From NCBI GenBank assembly GCA_027730885.1, contig JAQCHM010000204.1:1-6374 (forward strand): a stretch of DNA of 6,374 nucleotides, given 5' to 3'. The translations under genes and the position numbers were made by a program. Below the pieces are notes generated by a model. The model ran no database searches. It saw only the letters and a program-made list of their open reading frames with translations, and had not been told where the DNA came from. The stretch is from Actinomycetota bacterium (GTDB taxonomy: Bacteria; Actinomycetota; Acidimicrobiia; Acidimicrobiales; SZUA-35). Positions 1-5,241 of the stretch are shown here, one piece after another. The stretch's first letter is position 1. Every line of letters begins with the position of its first letter.

Positions 1-10
1 CAACAGCCGA

Positions 11-208
11 TCAGACCCGCCGAGACTCACCCCACGCCACGGGCCCCGCTTTTCCGCATCCTGCTAGTGGCCGGTCGCGGAAGAAGATGACCAGATGGTC
101 GGTGAGCGCGTCGCTGACGGCGGTGAAGGTGTCGTCGTCGAGCGGGACGGACAGGTCGACTCCGTCCACGATCGCTCCGATCGACGGCGAGAGTTTCGTG
201 ATCAGCAT
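11..208 (-). pseudogene. TauD/TfdA-family dioxygenase, 5' fragment only
   Basis: The first ~52 residues match the N-terminus of Fe(II)/2-oxoglutarate-dependent TauD/TfdA dioxygenases: an opening LSPSIGAIVDGVDLS (family: L-P-x-IGA-x-V-x-GVDLS) followed by HLVIFFRDRPL (family: G/H-x-x-x-FFRDQPL). After that PL, near position 66, the similarity stops. The frame continues with about 14 residues of unrelated sequence (GCGKAGPVAWGES...) to a TGA at 11-13. Family members are about 270-300 residues, so the HxD...H iron-binding facial triad and the 2-oxoglutarate-binding Arg are absent and this piece cannot be a working oxygenase. I chose ATG 208 because AAGGAGG lies 5 nt upstream; ATG 223, in frame, also has an AAGGA 7 nt upstream. 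It is the last gene of the minus-strand operon, 71 nt after the aldo/keto reductase. The break could be a real deletion or an assembly join. Confidence 0.72.
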
Positions 209-215
209 CGAGGCC

Positions 216-238
216 TCCTTCATTCAGTTGTCCTTCAT
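216..238 (-). repeat. 8-bp direct repeat giving a double start/ribosome-binding region
   Basis: On the minus strand ATGAAGGA occurs twice with a 15-nt period (231-238 and 216-223). The first copy opens a four-codon frame (Met-Lys-Asp-Asn-stop) and supplies an AAGGA at good distance for ATG 223. The second copy supplies AAGGAGG for ATG 208. All three ATGs are in one frame. It looks like a small local duplication of a ribosome-binding region just before the dioxygenase fragment; whether the mini-frame is translated is unknown. Confidence 0.45.
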
Positions 239-265
239 GTGACTGTTCGCGACCTGACTATCCCC

Positions 266-281
266 GACCGATTGCTCGGTC
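266..281 (-). promoter_or_regulatory. Perfect 6-bp hairpin/palindrome overlapping the aldo/keto reductase stop
   Basis: GACCGA-TTGC-TCGGTC is a perfect 6-bp inverted repeat. In minus-strand RNA it folds as a stem capped by GCAA, a GNRA-type tetraloop, and its 5' arm includes bases of the reductase stop codon (280-282). No run of U follows it, so a classical intrinsic terminator is not supported. It could be an mRNA-stabilising intercistronic hairpin. It could also be an operator, since dyads of this size and spacing are typical of TetR-type sites. The dyad is seen; its function is a guess. Confidence 0.35.
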
Positions 282-1161
282 AGATTCGTTCGAGTTCGGC
301 GTTGTCGAACAGCGGGGTGATGCCTTGCTCGACGATGTCGTTGCGGAGGTCGTCGTTGCTCGGGCGGTCGGTTGGGCGCGCCGCTGCGTCGAACACTGCC
401 GAAAGCAGGGTGGCGTCGCTGGTGGTGTTGAGGAACAGGCCCGGCTGGCTCAGCACGTATCGCACGGCGCGATCGAACGCGACGGGGTCGGTGAGCGGCT
501 CGTACCAGCTGCGGTGGGGCGCCAGGTCATCGGCGGCCCAGCGACCTCGGGCGATCGCTTTGATCGTCTGGACAGCAACGTTGCGCTCCGCACACACCTC
601 GAGCAACGTGTCGACATCTCGGCGGTAGTCCGGACGGTCCAGGAGCGCGAAGTTGAACGGCAGCAGCACGGAGTCGTAGTCGAACTGTTCGAGACTGCGA
701 AGGTGGGCACCGGCGACGCGGATGCCGTGGCCGGTGACCCCGATGAACCGCACCAGCCCCTCGCCGCGTGCCGCGATCAAGGCTTCGAGCGCGCCGCCAG
801 GAGCGTGCACCGTTTCCCATTCGTCGGGCTCGACCAGGTTGTGCAGCTGAATCAGGTCGACATGGTCCACGCCCAGCCGAGTGAGAGACCGTTCGAGGCT
901 GGCTCGAGCGGTGGCTGCGGTGCGGTCGCCGGTCTTGGTTGCGAGGAAGACTTCGGCCCGGTGTTGCGCCAGCCAGGGCTGGAGCCGCACTTCGGACTCG
1001 CCGTAGCTCGCGGCCGTGTCGATGTGATTGACGCCGCGCTGGTGCACGAGTTCGAGGGTTGTCTCTGCCCGCGAAGGGCTCATGGCGCCGAGGGCCGCGG
1101 CCCCGAAGATCACCCTGGTCGACTGGTGGCCGGTTCGTCCGAATGGCGCGGTGGGCAGCAT
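280..1161 (-). CDS. Aldo/keto reductase family protein
   Basis: A full-length (293 aa) aldo/keto reductase: an NAD(P)H-dependent cytosolic TIM-barrel oxidoreductase that reduces aldehydes or ketones to alcohols. The catalytic tetrad is visible: Asp48 in NHIDTAASYG, Tyr53 in the same block, Lys76 in LATKTGDR and His107 in LIQLHNL. The barrel start (FGRTGHQSTRVIFGAAALG) and later strands (IGVTGHG, LLPFN, VAVQTIKAIARG) are in order. The C-terminal block GLFLNTTSD matches the coenzyme-side segment seen in bacterial AKRs. ATG 1161 is chosen because AAGG sits 7 nt upstream and the protein then begins at the usual distance from the first barrel strand. It lies 61 nt after the CoA-transferase stop in the same direction, with a 10-bp direct repeat in the gap. 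The natural substrate cannot be inferred; a role in reducing a carbonyl intermediate of the cluster's pathway is inference. Confidence 0.93.
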   Translation of the reverse strand: MLPTAPFGRTGHQSTRVIFGAAALGAMSPSRAETTLELVHQRGVNHIDTAASYGESEVRLQPWLAQHRAEVFLATKTGDRTAATARASLERSLTRLGVDHVDLIQLHNLVEPDEWETVHAPGGALEALIAARGEGLVRFIGVTGHGIRVAGAHLRSLEQFDYDSVLLPFNFALLDRPDYRRDVDTLLEVCAERNVAVQTIKAIARGRWAADDLAPHRSWYEPLTDPVAFDRAVRYVLSQPGLFLNTTSDATLLSAVFDAAARPTDRPSNDDLRNDIVEQGITPLFDNAELERI

Positions 1162-1192
1162 CAGCGCACCTTACTCCCACGACGGGTCACAG

Positions 1193-1216
1193 CTCAGACC
1201 GTCCCACTCAGACCGT
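1193..1216 (-). repeat. 10-bp perfect direct repeat in the CoA-transferase/reductase gap
   Basis: CTCAGACCGT (plus-strand reading) occurs at 1193-1202 and 1207-1216 with 4 nt between copies. It fills about half of the 61-nt gap between the two genes, 32 nt before the reductase start. It could be a tandem regulator site or a slippage duplication; no regulator gene is present in the window to pair it with. Confidence 0.55.
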
Positions 1217-1222
1217 GCTCAT

Positions 1223-2443
1223 TCAGATGATGTGTTCGGCTCGAAGCTGCTCTCGTCGGTCGTCGTCGTAGCCGAGTTCGGCGAGGATGTCGTCGTTGTC
1301 GGTTCCCGGTGGCCGGGCGCCGTGGCGGACCCGGGTGGGCGTTCGTGAGAACTTCGCGGCAGGCCCGGTCAGCGGAGCCGTCGAACCGTCCGACAGCCGG
1401 GTTGGCTGCAGCATGTCCCTTTCGATCACGTGGGGCTCGTGGGCCGCATCGGCGTAGGTGTTCAGCTTCGCCGCGACGAGCCCCGCGTCGAGCAGCCGCC
1501 CGAGCGCCTCGTAGACCGACCGGTTGGCGCACCAGTCCCGGATCACGTCGTTCACCGCATCTCGGTTCCCCAGACGCTCGGCGTTGCGCCCGAACCCGGG
1601 AGCGCGAGCCAGGTCTGCCCGGTCGATCACCTCGCAGAGCCGTCGCCAGTGATTGTCGAGCGCGATCGCCAGGTAGAGGCTTCCGTCGCGACAGTGGTAC
1701 ACGTCGCAGGGGTGGGTCACGCTCACCTGCGACCCCCACCGCTCCAAGGGCACGCCGGTGGCCCCGAGCGAGAGCAGGCCGTTGGAGTGGAACAACAGCG
1801 AGTCGAGCAGGCAGACGTCGACGTGCTGGCCTTCGCCCGTGCGGTCGCGGTGGCGCAGCGCGGCGAGCGCCGACAGAGCCCCGTGCATCCCGGCGAGGTC
1901 GTCGGCGAGGAAGGTCGGCGCCTTGACCGGTGGACCCTCCGGGCTGCCGTTGAGCGACATCCATCCTCCGGCCGCCAGAGCGGCCGGGTCGTATCCCGCC
2001 CGCTCGGTCCATGGGCCGAACTGACCCCACCCGCTGATCGAGACGTACACGATGTCGGGCTTGACCGAGCGACAGTGCTCGTAACCGATACCCCAGGTGT
2101 CGAGCGTGCCCGGACGGAAGTTCTCCACGACGACGTCGGCGGTGGCGACGAGGTCGAGGAAGACGCCCTGCCCGGCCTCGGTGCGAAGGTCGAGACTGAG
2201 GCTGCGTTTGTTGCGGTTGACGGTCTGGTTGACGAAGTTCAGACCGGTGCCACCGATGAGCGGCTGTTGCTGGGGCGGCAGGCCGCCGGGCAGATCGATG
2301 TGGACGACGTCGGCGCCCATGTCGGCCAGCAGGCAGCCGGCCATCGGCCCCGCCCAGGCCGTGGTGCAGTCGACCACCCGTAGGGTCTCGAGGGGCCCGG
2401 TCGAGTCCGGCCTGGCGTTTCGATAGAACTCGGCCTTGTCCAT
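1223..2443 (-). CDS. Family III CoA-transferase (CaiB/BaiF type)
   Basis: About 406 aa, the usual length for CaiB/BaiF (formyl-CoA transferase-like) enzymes, which move CoA between carboxylates through aspartyl-anhydride and aspartyl-CoA intermediates and work as interlocked dimers. Visible signs, numbered from ATG 2443: N-terminal GPLETLRVVDCTTAWAGPMAG with LLADMGADVVHID (~16-50); NRNKRSLSLDLRTEAG (~77-91); ADVVVENFRPGTLDTWGI (~102-119); SGWGQFGP (~137-144); likely catalytic Asp181 in ADDLAGMHGALSALAAL, with Gly four residues on as in the family; GEGQHVDVCLLDSLL (~204-218). A TTG at 2482 would add 13 Arg-rich residues without family character, so ATG 2443 is preferred although no clear Shine-Dalgarno precedes it. 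It is the only acid-activating gene visible here and so probably the entry step of the pathway, forming an acyl-CoA for the crotonase; the acid and the CoA donor are unknown. Confidence 0.93.
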   Translation of the reverse strand: MDKAEFYRNARPDSTGPLETLRVVDCTTAWAGPMAGCLLADMGADVVHIDLPGGLPPQQQPLIGGTGLNFVNQTVNRNKRSLSLDLRTEAGQGVFLDLVATADVVVENFRPGTLDTWGIGYEHCRSVKPDIVYVSISGWGQFGPWTERAGYDPAALAAGGWMSLNGSPEGPPVKAPTFLADDLAGMHGALSALAALRHRDRTGEGQHVDVCLLDSLLFHSNGLLSLGATGVPLERWGSQVSVTHPCDVYHCRDGSLYLAIALDNHWRRLCEVIDRADLARAPGFGRNAERLGNRDAVNDVIRDWCANRSVYEALGRLLDAGLVAAKLNTYADAAHEPHVIERDMLQPTRLSDGSTAPLTGPAAKFSRTPTRVRHGARPPGTDNDDILAELGYDDDRREQLRAEHII

Positions 2444-2490
2444 GACGGCGAGATCGTAGGCCCGCCGTCGCCGACGATCCAAGCGTCACC

Positions 2491-2515
2491 GGCCGCGGCC
2501 CGCGGCCCGCGGCCC
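2491..2515 (-). repeat. Tandem GCGGCCC x3 forming a very GC-rich hairpin
   Basis: Three contiguous copies of GCGGCCC occupy 2495-2515. With the preceding GGCC they make an 8-bp perfect stem: GGCCGCGG (2491-2498) pairs with CCGCGGCC (2507-2514) across an 8-nt loop. It sits 5 nt downstream of the hydrolase stop and 47 nt before the CoA-transferase ATG. No T-run follows, so I would not call it an intrinsic terminator. It may attenuate or stabilise the message between the two genes. Short tandem repeats like this are also prone to copy-number change and to sequencing error. Confidence 0.5.
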
Positions 2516-2519
2516 CGGC

Positions 2520-3440
2520 TCACCCGAGGCGGGCTGTCAGGAAGCGCGTGGTCACGTCGACCAGTTCGTTGGGCGCGTCGAAGTGGACCATGTGTCCGGC
2601 GTCGAGGTCGTGGTGCTCGACGTCGGCGAACAGACCGAGACGTCGGTGGCGTTCGGTGTCCGACATGGGCCCGTCGAAGCCCGGGCCCGGGCGGACCGCC
2701 GACGTCGGGTTCCACCACCGTTCCCACGCATGCGTCCCGGTGACCACCATGGTCGGACAGGTCACCGCCATCCAGCACTCCTCGTAGCGCTCACGGTCGA
2801 ACACCGCGATCCACTCCCGCACCCGCGGGTCCCACTTCCACACGAGCCCGCCATCCGGGCCGGGCCGTGTCCCGGCCTCGACCAGCTCGGTGAGCCGAGC
2901 TTCCTCGAGGCTCGGATGGGCCCGGTGCAGCCGATCGCAGGCGACGTCGATGCCACTCATCGGCGGACGCGACGCGTCCTCGATCAGCGACTCGATGAGG
3001 GCACGGGCGATGACGCGTCGACCGGTCAGCTCGGTCTCCCCGCGACGGGGAGGAGGTCCGAGCCCCTCGACCATGACGAGGGCGGCCGGCTCGTCCGGCC
3101 AGGTGCCCGCAAACGTGCCGGTCACGATCGAGCCCATGCTGTGCCCGAACAGGATGGGCCGTTCGAGGGCGAGGGCGTCGATCACGAATCGCAGGTCGGA
3201 CACGAAGTGGGGGACCGTGTAGCGCCCAGGATGTGAGGAGTCGCCATGGCCCCGCAGGTCGAGATTGAGCACGTGGAAGCGGTCGGCGAACTGTTCGGCA
3301 ATGGGATGCAACGACCACGCCAGATCGGTCAAGCCGTGCAGGAGCACGAGTGGCGGTGCAGACCGGTTGCCGTAGTCCCACCCGGCGATGGTGACCGTTG
3401 GGGCTTCGACCTTGATCGGCCGCGGGTGAGCGTCGGGCAT
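2520..3440 (-). CDS. Alpha/beta-hydrolase fold protein
   Basis: 306 aa with the order of an alpha/beta hydrolase: strand plus oxyanion motif PLVLLHGLTD (~30-39), LNLDLRGHGDSSH (~58-70), nucleophile elbow GHSMGS with Ser101 (99-104), a helical cap region (~135-225), strand CPTMVVTG (~228-235), and catalytic His283 in DAGHMVHFDAP. The usual Asp after the VVTG strand is not obvious (the run is GTHAWERWW), so the third triad residue may be Glu125 in MVEGLGPP after strand 6, or Glu240. It is cytosolic, with no signal peptide. Esterase, lactonase, C-C hydrolase or dehalogenase activity are all possible; sequence alone does not choose. ATG 3440 lies 9 nt after the tautomerase stop, with GAGGGGA straddling that stop as ribosome-binding site, so translational coupling is likely. 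Confidence 0.9.
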   Translation of the reverse strand: MPDAHPRPIKVEAPTVTIAGWDYGNRSAPPLVLLHGLTDLAWSLHPIAEQFADRFHVLNLDLRGHGDSSHPGRYTVPHFVSDLRFVIDALALERPILFGHSMGSIVTGTFAGTWPDEPAALVMVEGLGPPPRRGETELTGRRVIARALIESLIEDASRPPMSGIDVACDRLHRAHPSLEEARLTELVEAGTRPGPDGGLVWKWDPRVREWIAVFDRERYEECWMAVTCPTMVVTGTHAWERWWNPTSAVRPGPGFDGPMSDTERHRRLGLFADVEHHDLDAGHMVHFDAPNELVDVTTRFLTARLG

Positions 3441-3449
3441 CCCTTCCCC

Positions 3450-3866
3450 TCAGTGCTCGCGGCGGTGAGGCCCCGCAGCATGCTCATGGTCGCCCCGGCC
3501 TGCCCCCTGCCGCGCCGGCGTGGTGCCGAGCCAGGCTTGTTCCTCGCCGGGCTCGGGGAACACCCGGCCACCCTCGAAGATGGCCGAGGCGTTGGTGGCC
3601 GAGGTGCGCATCGAGAACCCGATTCCCGCGATCGCCCCAACTTCGCGGCAGCAACGCTCGACGAGGCGTCCGGTGAGTTCGACATCGCGGCCGGCTCGGA
3701 TACCGCCGTGGATCGTCGCCTGCGGGCCGTCGAGGAACTGGACGTGGACGAAGGTCGGCGGCGCGCCGGTCAGCTCGCAGTGGATGGTCGTGATCACCTG
3801 GGCGATGGCCGTACGTGTGGTGTCGTCCAAGGTCTGCGGCGGTGTGGTGCAGCGGTACAACGGCAT
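3450..3866 (-). CDS. Tautomerase-superfamily protein, cis-CaaD-like
   Basis: 138 aa, close to cis-3-chloroacrylic acid dehalogenase (cis-CaaD, ~149 aa). It starts Met-Pro (MPLYRC), so Met removal exposes the catalytic Pro1 of the tautomerase/MIF superfamily. Aligned by eye to cis-CaaD from memory: His29 (mature 28, in IHCELTG) = His28; Arg57 and Arg60 in IRAGRDVEL = Arg70 and Arg73; Glu98 in FEGGRVFPEPG = Glu114, with the following GR-x-x-P-x-PG block shared. The position of cis-CaaD Tyr103 appears to be Arg87. Two beta-alpha-beta units are visible, as expected for a trimer. The family adds water to, or tautomerises, activated unsaturated acids; this copy could hydrate a 3-halo- or other alpha,beta-unsaturated acid, but the true substrate is unknown. 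It starts 1 nt after the stop of the next tautomerase-fold gene and ends 9 nt before the hydrolase, deep inside the operon. Confidence 0.85.
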   Translation of the reverse strand: MPLYRCTTPPQTLDDTTRTAIAQVITTIHCELTGAPPTFVHVQFLDGPQATIHGGIRAGRDVELTGRLVERCCREVGAIAGIGFSMRTSATNASAIFEGGRVFPEPGEEQAWLGTTPARQGAGRGDHEHAAGPHRREH

Positions 3867-3867
3867 G

Positions 3868-4197
3868 TCAGGAAACCTTGCGGTCGGGGGCGGAGACCAT
3901 CACGTCGTGATAGTCGGTGTCGGTGGCATCGGCAAACAGTCGGGCGATCGCGTCCATGAAGGTCACTCGGACGCCCTGGGCCGTGCCGGTCGGCACGGTC
4001 CCCAATACCATCGACGCCCGAGACGGCCGGCCGGCGGTGAACCAGCGCCCCTCGGGGATCTCGATGAACTCGACGGTGAGCTCGTGCTCGCCGAAGTGGA
4101 CGCCGGTGAGCTCGGTCAGGCCGTCGACGATGGCACGGCGAGCGTCGGCTCCGATGGCCCCGTTGACGAGGCACTTGTACATCGGGGGCGATGCCAT
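3868..4197 (-). CDS. Divergent tautomerase-fold protein without an exposed Pro1
   Basis: About 109 aa from ATG 4197. It resembles its neighbour: PMYKCLV aligns with PLYRCTT, followed by a helix (ADARRAIVDGLTELTG), a strand (ELTVEFIEIP), a second helix (VTFMDAIARLFADA) and a last strand (DVMVSAP), giving two beta-alpha-beta units of the MIF/tautomerase type. The aligned proline is not at the N-terminus: ATG 4197 gives M-A-S-P-P-M-Y-K, a TTG at 4206 gives three more residues, and ATG 4182 starts just after it. Equivalents of cis-CaaD His28, Arg70 and Arg73 are also not seen. It may therefore be a structural or regulatory partner of the adjacent tautomerase, or act by another mechanism. It starts 5 nt after the crotonase stop with only a weak ribosome-binding site, consistent with coupling. 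Superfamily assignment is fairly good; function is unknown. Confidence 0.75.
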   Translation of the reverse strand: MASPPMYKCLVNGAIGADARRAIVDGLTELTGVHFGEHELTVEFIEIPEGRWFTAGRPSRASMVLGTVPTGTAQGVRVTFMDAIARLFADATDTDYHDVMVSAPDRKVS

Positions 4198-4202
4198 CGG
4201 TC

Positions 4203-5021
4203 TCAAGTGGCGTCAGGGCGGGGGAGGCCGATGGCGTCGTAGGAGTCGAGCCCAGCGTCGTACCGGGCCTGGACCTCGCGCATCAGCTCGATCGAGTCCG
4301 TCCGGCGGGCCATGGCCGCGAAGATCTGTGACTCGTTTCGGCCGGCGACATCGAGCGGCAGGTCGCGCCCTTCGTAGAAGCTCCGCTTGCATGCTTCCAG
4401 CGACCAGGCAGGCCAACGAGCGATGTGCACGGCCCAGTCGACCGCGGCTTGACGCAGCTCGGCGTCGGGCGCCACCTTGTTGATCGCCCCCAATTGGAGC
4501 GCCTCGGCAGCGCTGATCGGTCGGCCGTCCAGGATCATCTCGAGGCACTTCGTCGGTCCGATCAGCCGGGCGAGACGCGTCGTGCCGCCCGCGCCGGGAA
4601 TGATGCCGAGTCCGACCTCTGGCTGGCCATAGGTTGCCGACTGGGCGGCGATGCGGAGATCACACGCCCACGACAGCTCGGCTCCGCCGCCCCACGCCTG
4701 TCCGTTGTTGGCTGCGATGGAGATCATCGGGGTGTCCGAGATCAGTTCGAAGATGCGGAGCTGTGGTGGCGGAGCCGCATGGCCCACGGACTGCAGGGCC
4801 ACTTGGCGGTCGACGATGAACTGGAGCGACCAGTGGGCGATGAAGTAGCCCGGGGTATCCGACGCCAGGACGAAGACCCGACATCCGGCCCGCCCGACCT
4901 CTGCCACCGCGTCGAGGAGGCGTTCCGCGAGCTCGCCGCTGCCGAAGTTTCGAGGCGGGTCCGAGAACGTGATCAGGCCGACGTTCTCGGCTGGGTAGGT
5001 GACGTCGACGGTGAGCGGCAT
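4203..5021 (-). CDS. Enoyl-CoA hydratase/isomerase (crotonase) family protein
   Basis: 272 aa, the usual crotonase length. These trimeric/hexameric enzymes hold acyl-CoA in an oxyanion hole and hydrate, isomerise or cleave it. The first oxyanion block is YFIAHWSL (~59-66) in place of the common F-x-AGADL; the second is NNGQAWGGGAELSWACDLRIAA (105-126). Glu115 and Glu135 (the latter in YGQPEVGLGIIPGAGGTTRLAR) are 20 residues apart, matching Glu144 and Glu164 of rat mitochondrial hydratase, so true hydratase activity is plausible. The C-terminal helices (ISAAEALQLGAINKV...) are intact. ATG 5021 is preferred; a GTG at 5030 in frame has AGGAAG closer upstream and would add three residues. The frame stays open far upstream to 5372, but that part runs antisense to the EthD gene and has no crotonase character. 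It is the first gene of the minus-strand operon. Confidence 0.92.
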   Translation of the reverse strand: MPLTVDVTYPAENVGLITFSDPPRNFGSGELAERLLDAVAEVGRAGCRVFVLASDTPGYFIAHWSLQFIVDRQVALQSVGHAAPPPQLRIFELISDTPMISIAANNGQAWGGGAELSWACDLRIAAQSATYGQPEVGLGIIPGAGGTTRLARLIGPTKCLEMILDGRPISAAEALQLGAINKVAPDAELRQAAVDWAVHIARWPAWSLEACKRSFYEGRDLPLDVAGRNESQIFAAMARRTDSIELMREVQARYDAGLDSYDAIGLPRPDAT

Positions 5022-5127
5022 ACGGAGCACGTCTTCCTGTGGTTCGGCGATGGCCGGGTGGTCGGTCTGGATCTTTCCACAGCGCCGGTGCGAACACAGG
5101 TTGCCGGGATCGGCGAGGTATGGGTGA
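5022..5127. promoter_or_regulatory. Divergent intergenic region with GAGGTA direct repeat
   Basis: This stretch separates the crotonase start from the EthD remnant and should hold the operon promoter on the minus strand. I see no confident -35/-10 pair. GAGGTA occurs twice (5115-5120 and 5126-5131) exactly 11 bp apart, about one helical turn, a pattern used by regulators that bind tandem half-sites. In the EthD reading frame the stretch is open from 4999 to a TGA at 5125, and just before that stop it encodes HRLPGSARYG, so part of it may be decayed EthD coding sequence rather than pure regulatory DNA. Confidence 0.3.
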
Positions 5128-5241
5128 GGTAAGAACCACGTCTGGGAGAGCCAGTACGCGGGGGGCCGCCAACCCTTCGCCGATGGAGTTGCCGAGACGT
5201 GGCGGGACGATCGGGAAACGCTCAGGTCCCACCGCGACAGC
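5128..5241 (+). pseudogene. In-frame remnant of the first EthD domain, no start codon
   Basis: The frame that becomes the EthD gene is open from just after the TGA at 5125 and encodes YAGGRQPFADGVAETWRD followed by ETLRSHRDS. This looks like the middle of a first EthD domain (family: DGVAE-x-W-x-D near the centre of the domain). Third codon positions are mostly G/C, as in real coding DNA here. No ATG, GTG or TTG lies in frame between the TGA and GTG 5242, so this part is probably no longer translated. The domain's N-terminal half would have lain where the crotonase start now sits. Confidence 0.5.

Noticed and set aside
1..65. Left edge as the end of an insertion sequence or attachment site
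   Set aside because: The sequence is G/C-rich with some partial symmetry, but no terminal inverted repeat, target duplication or transposase frame can be shown in 65 bases.
325..1230. Long plus-strand open frame (301 codons) opposite the aldo/keto reductase
   Set aside because: It is antisense to a gene with a complete catalytic tetrad, shows no family motifs, and is typical of G/C-biased mirror frames in high-GC DNA.
1430..2383. Plus-strand open frame (317 codons) opposite the CoA-transferase
   Set aside because: Mirror frame of a well-supported gene; its composition is Val/Arg/Asp-rich without recognisable motifs.
2444..2482. TTG 2482 as start of the CoA-transferase
   Set aside because: Adds an Arg-rich stretch absent from the family; ATG 2443 gives the standard distance to the first conserved block. 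It remains possible.
1194..2489. Alternative minus-strand frame overlapping the CoA-transferase
   Set aside because: Arg/Pro/Gly-rich low-information translation; the neighbouring frame carries the CaiB/BaiF motifs.
2491..2515. GC-rich hairpin as an intrinsic terminator
   Set aside because: No T-run follows on the minus strand and co-directional genes continue directly after it.
2583..3236. Plus-strand open frame opposite the alpha/beta hydrolase
   Set aside because: No motifs, and the opposite strand encodes the GHSMG elbow and catalytic His in order.
4425..5132. Plus-strand open frame running into the divergent intergenic region
   Set aside because: Considered as the lost front of the EthD gene; the translation has no EthD character and is antisense to the crotonase.
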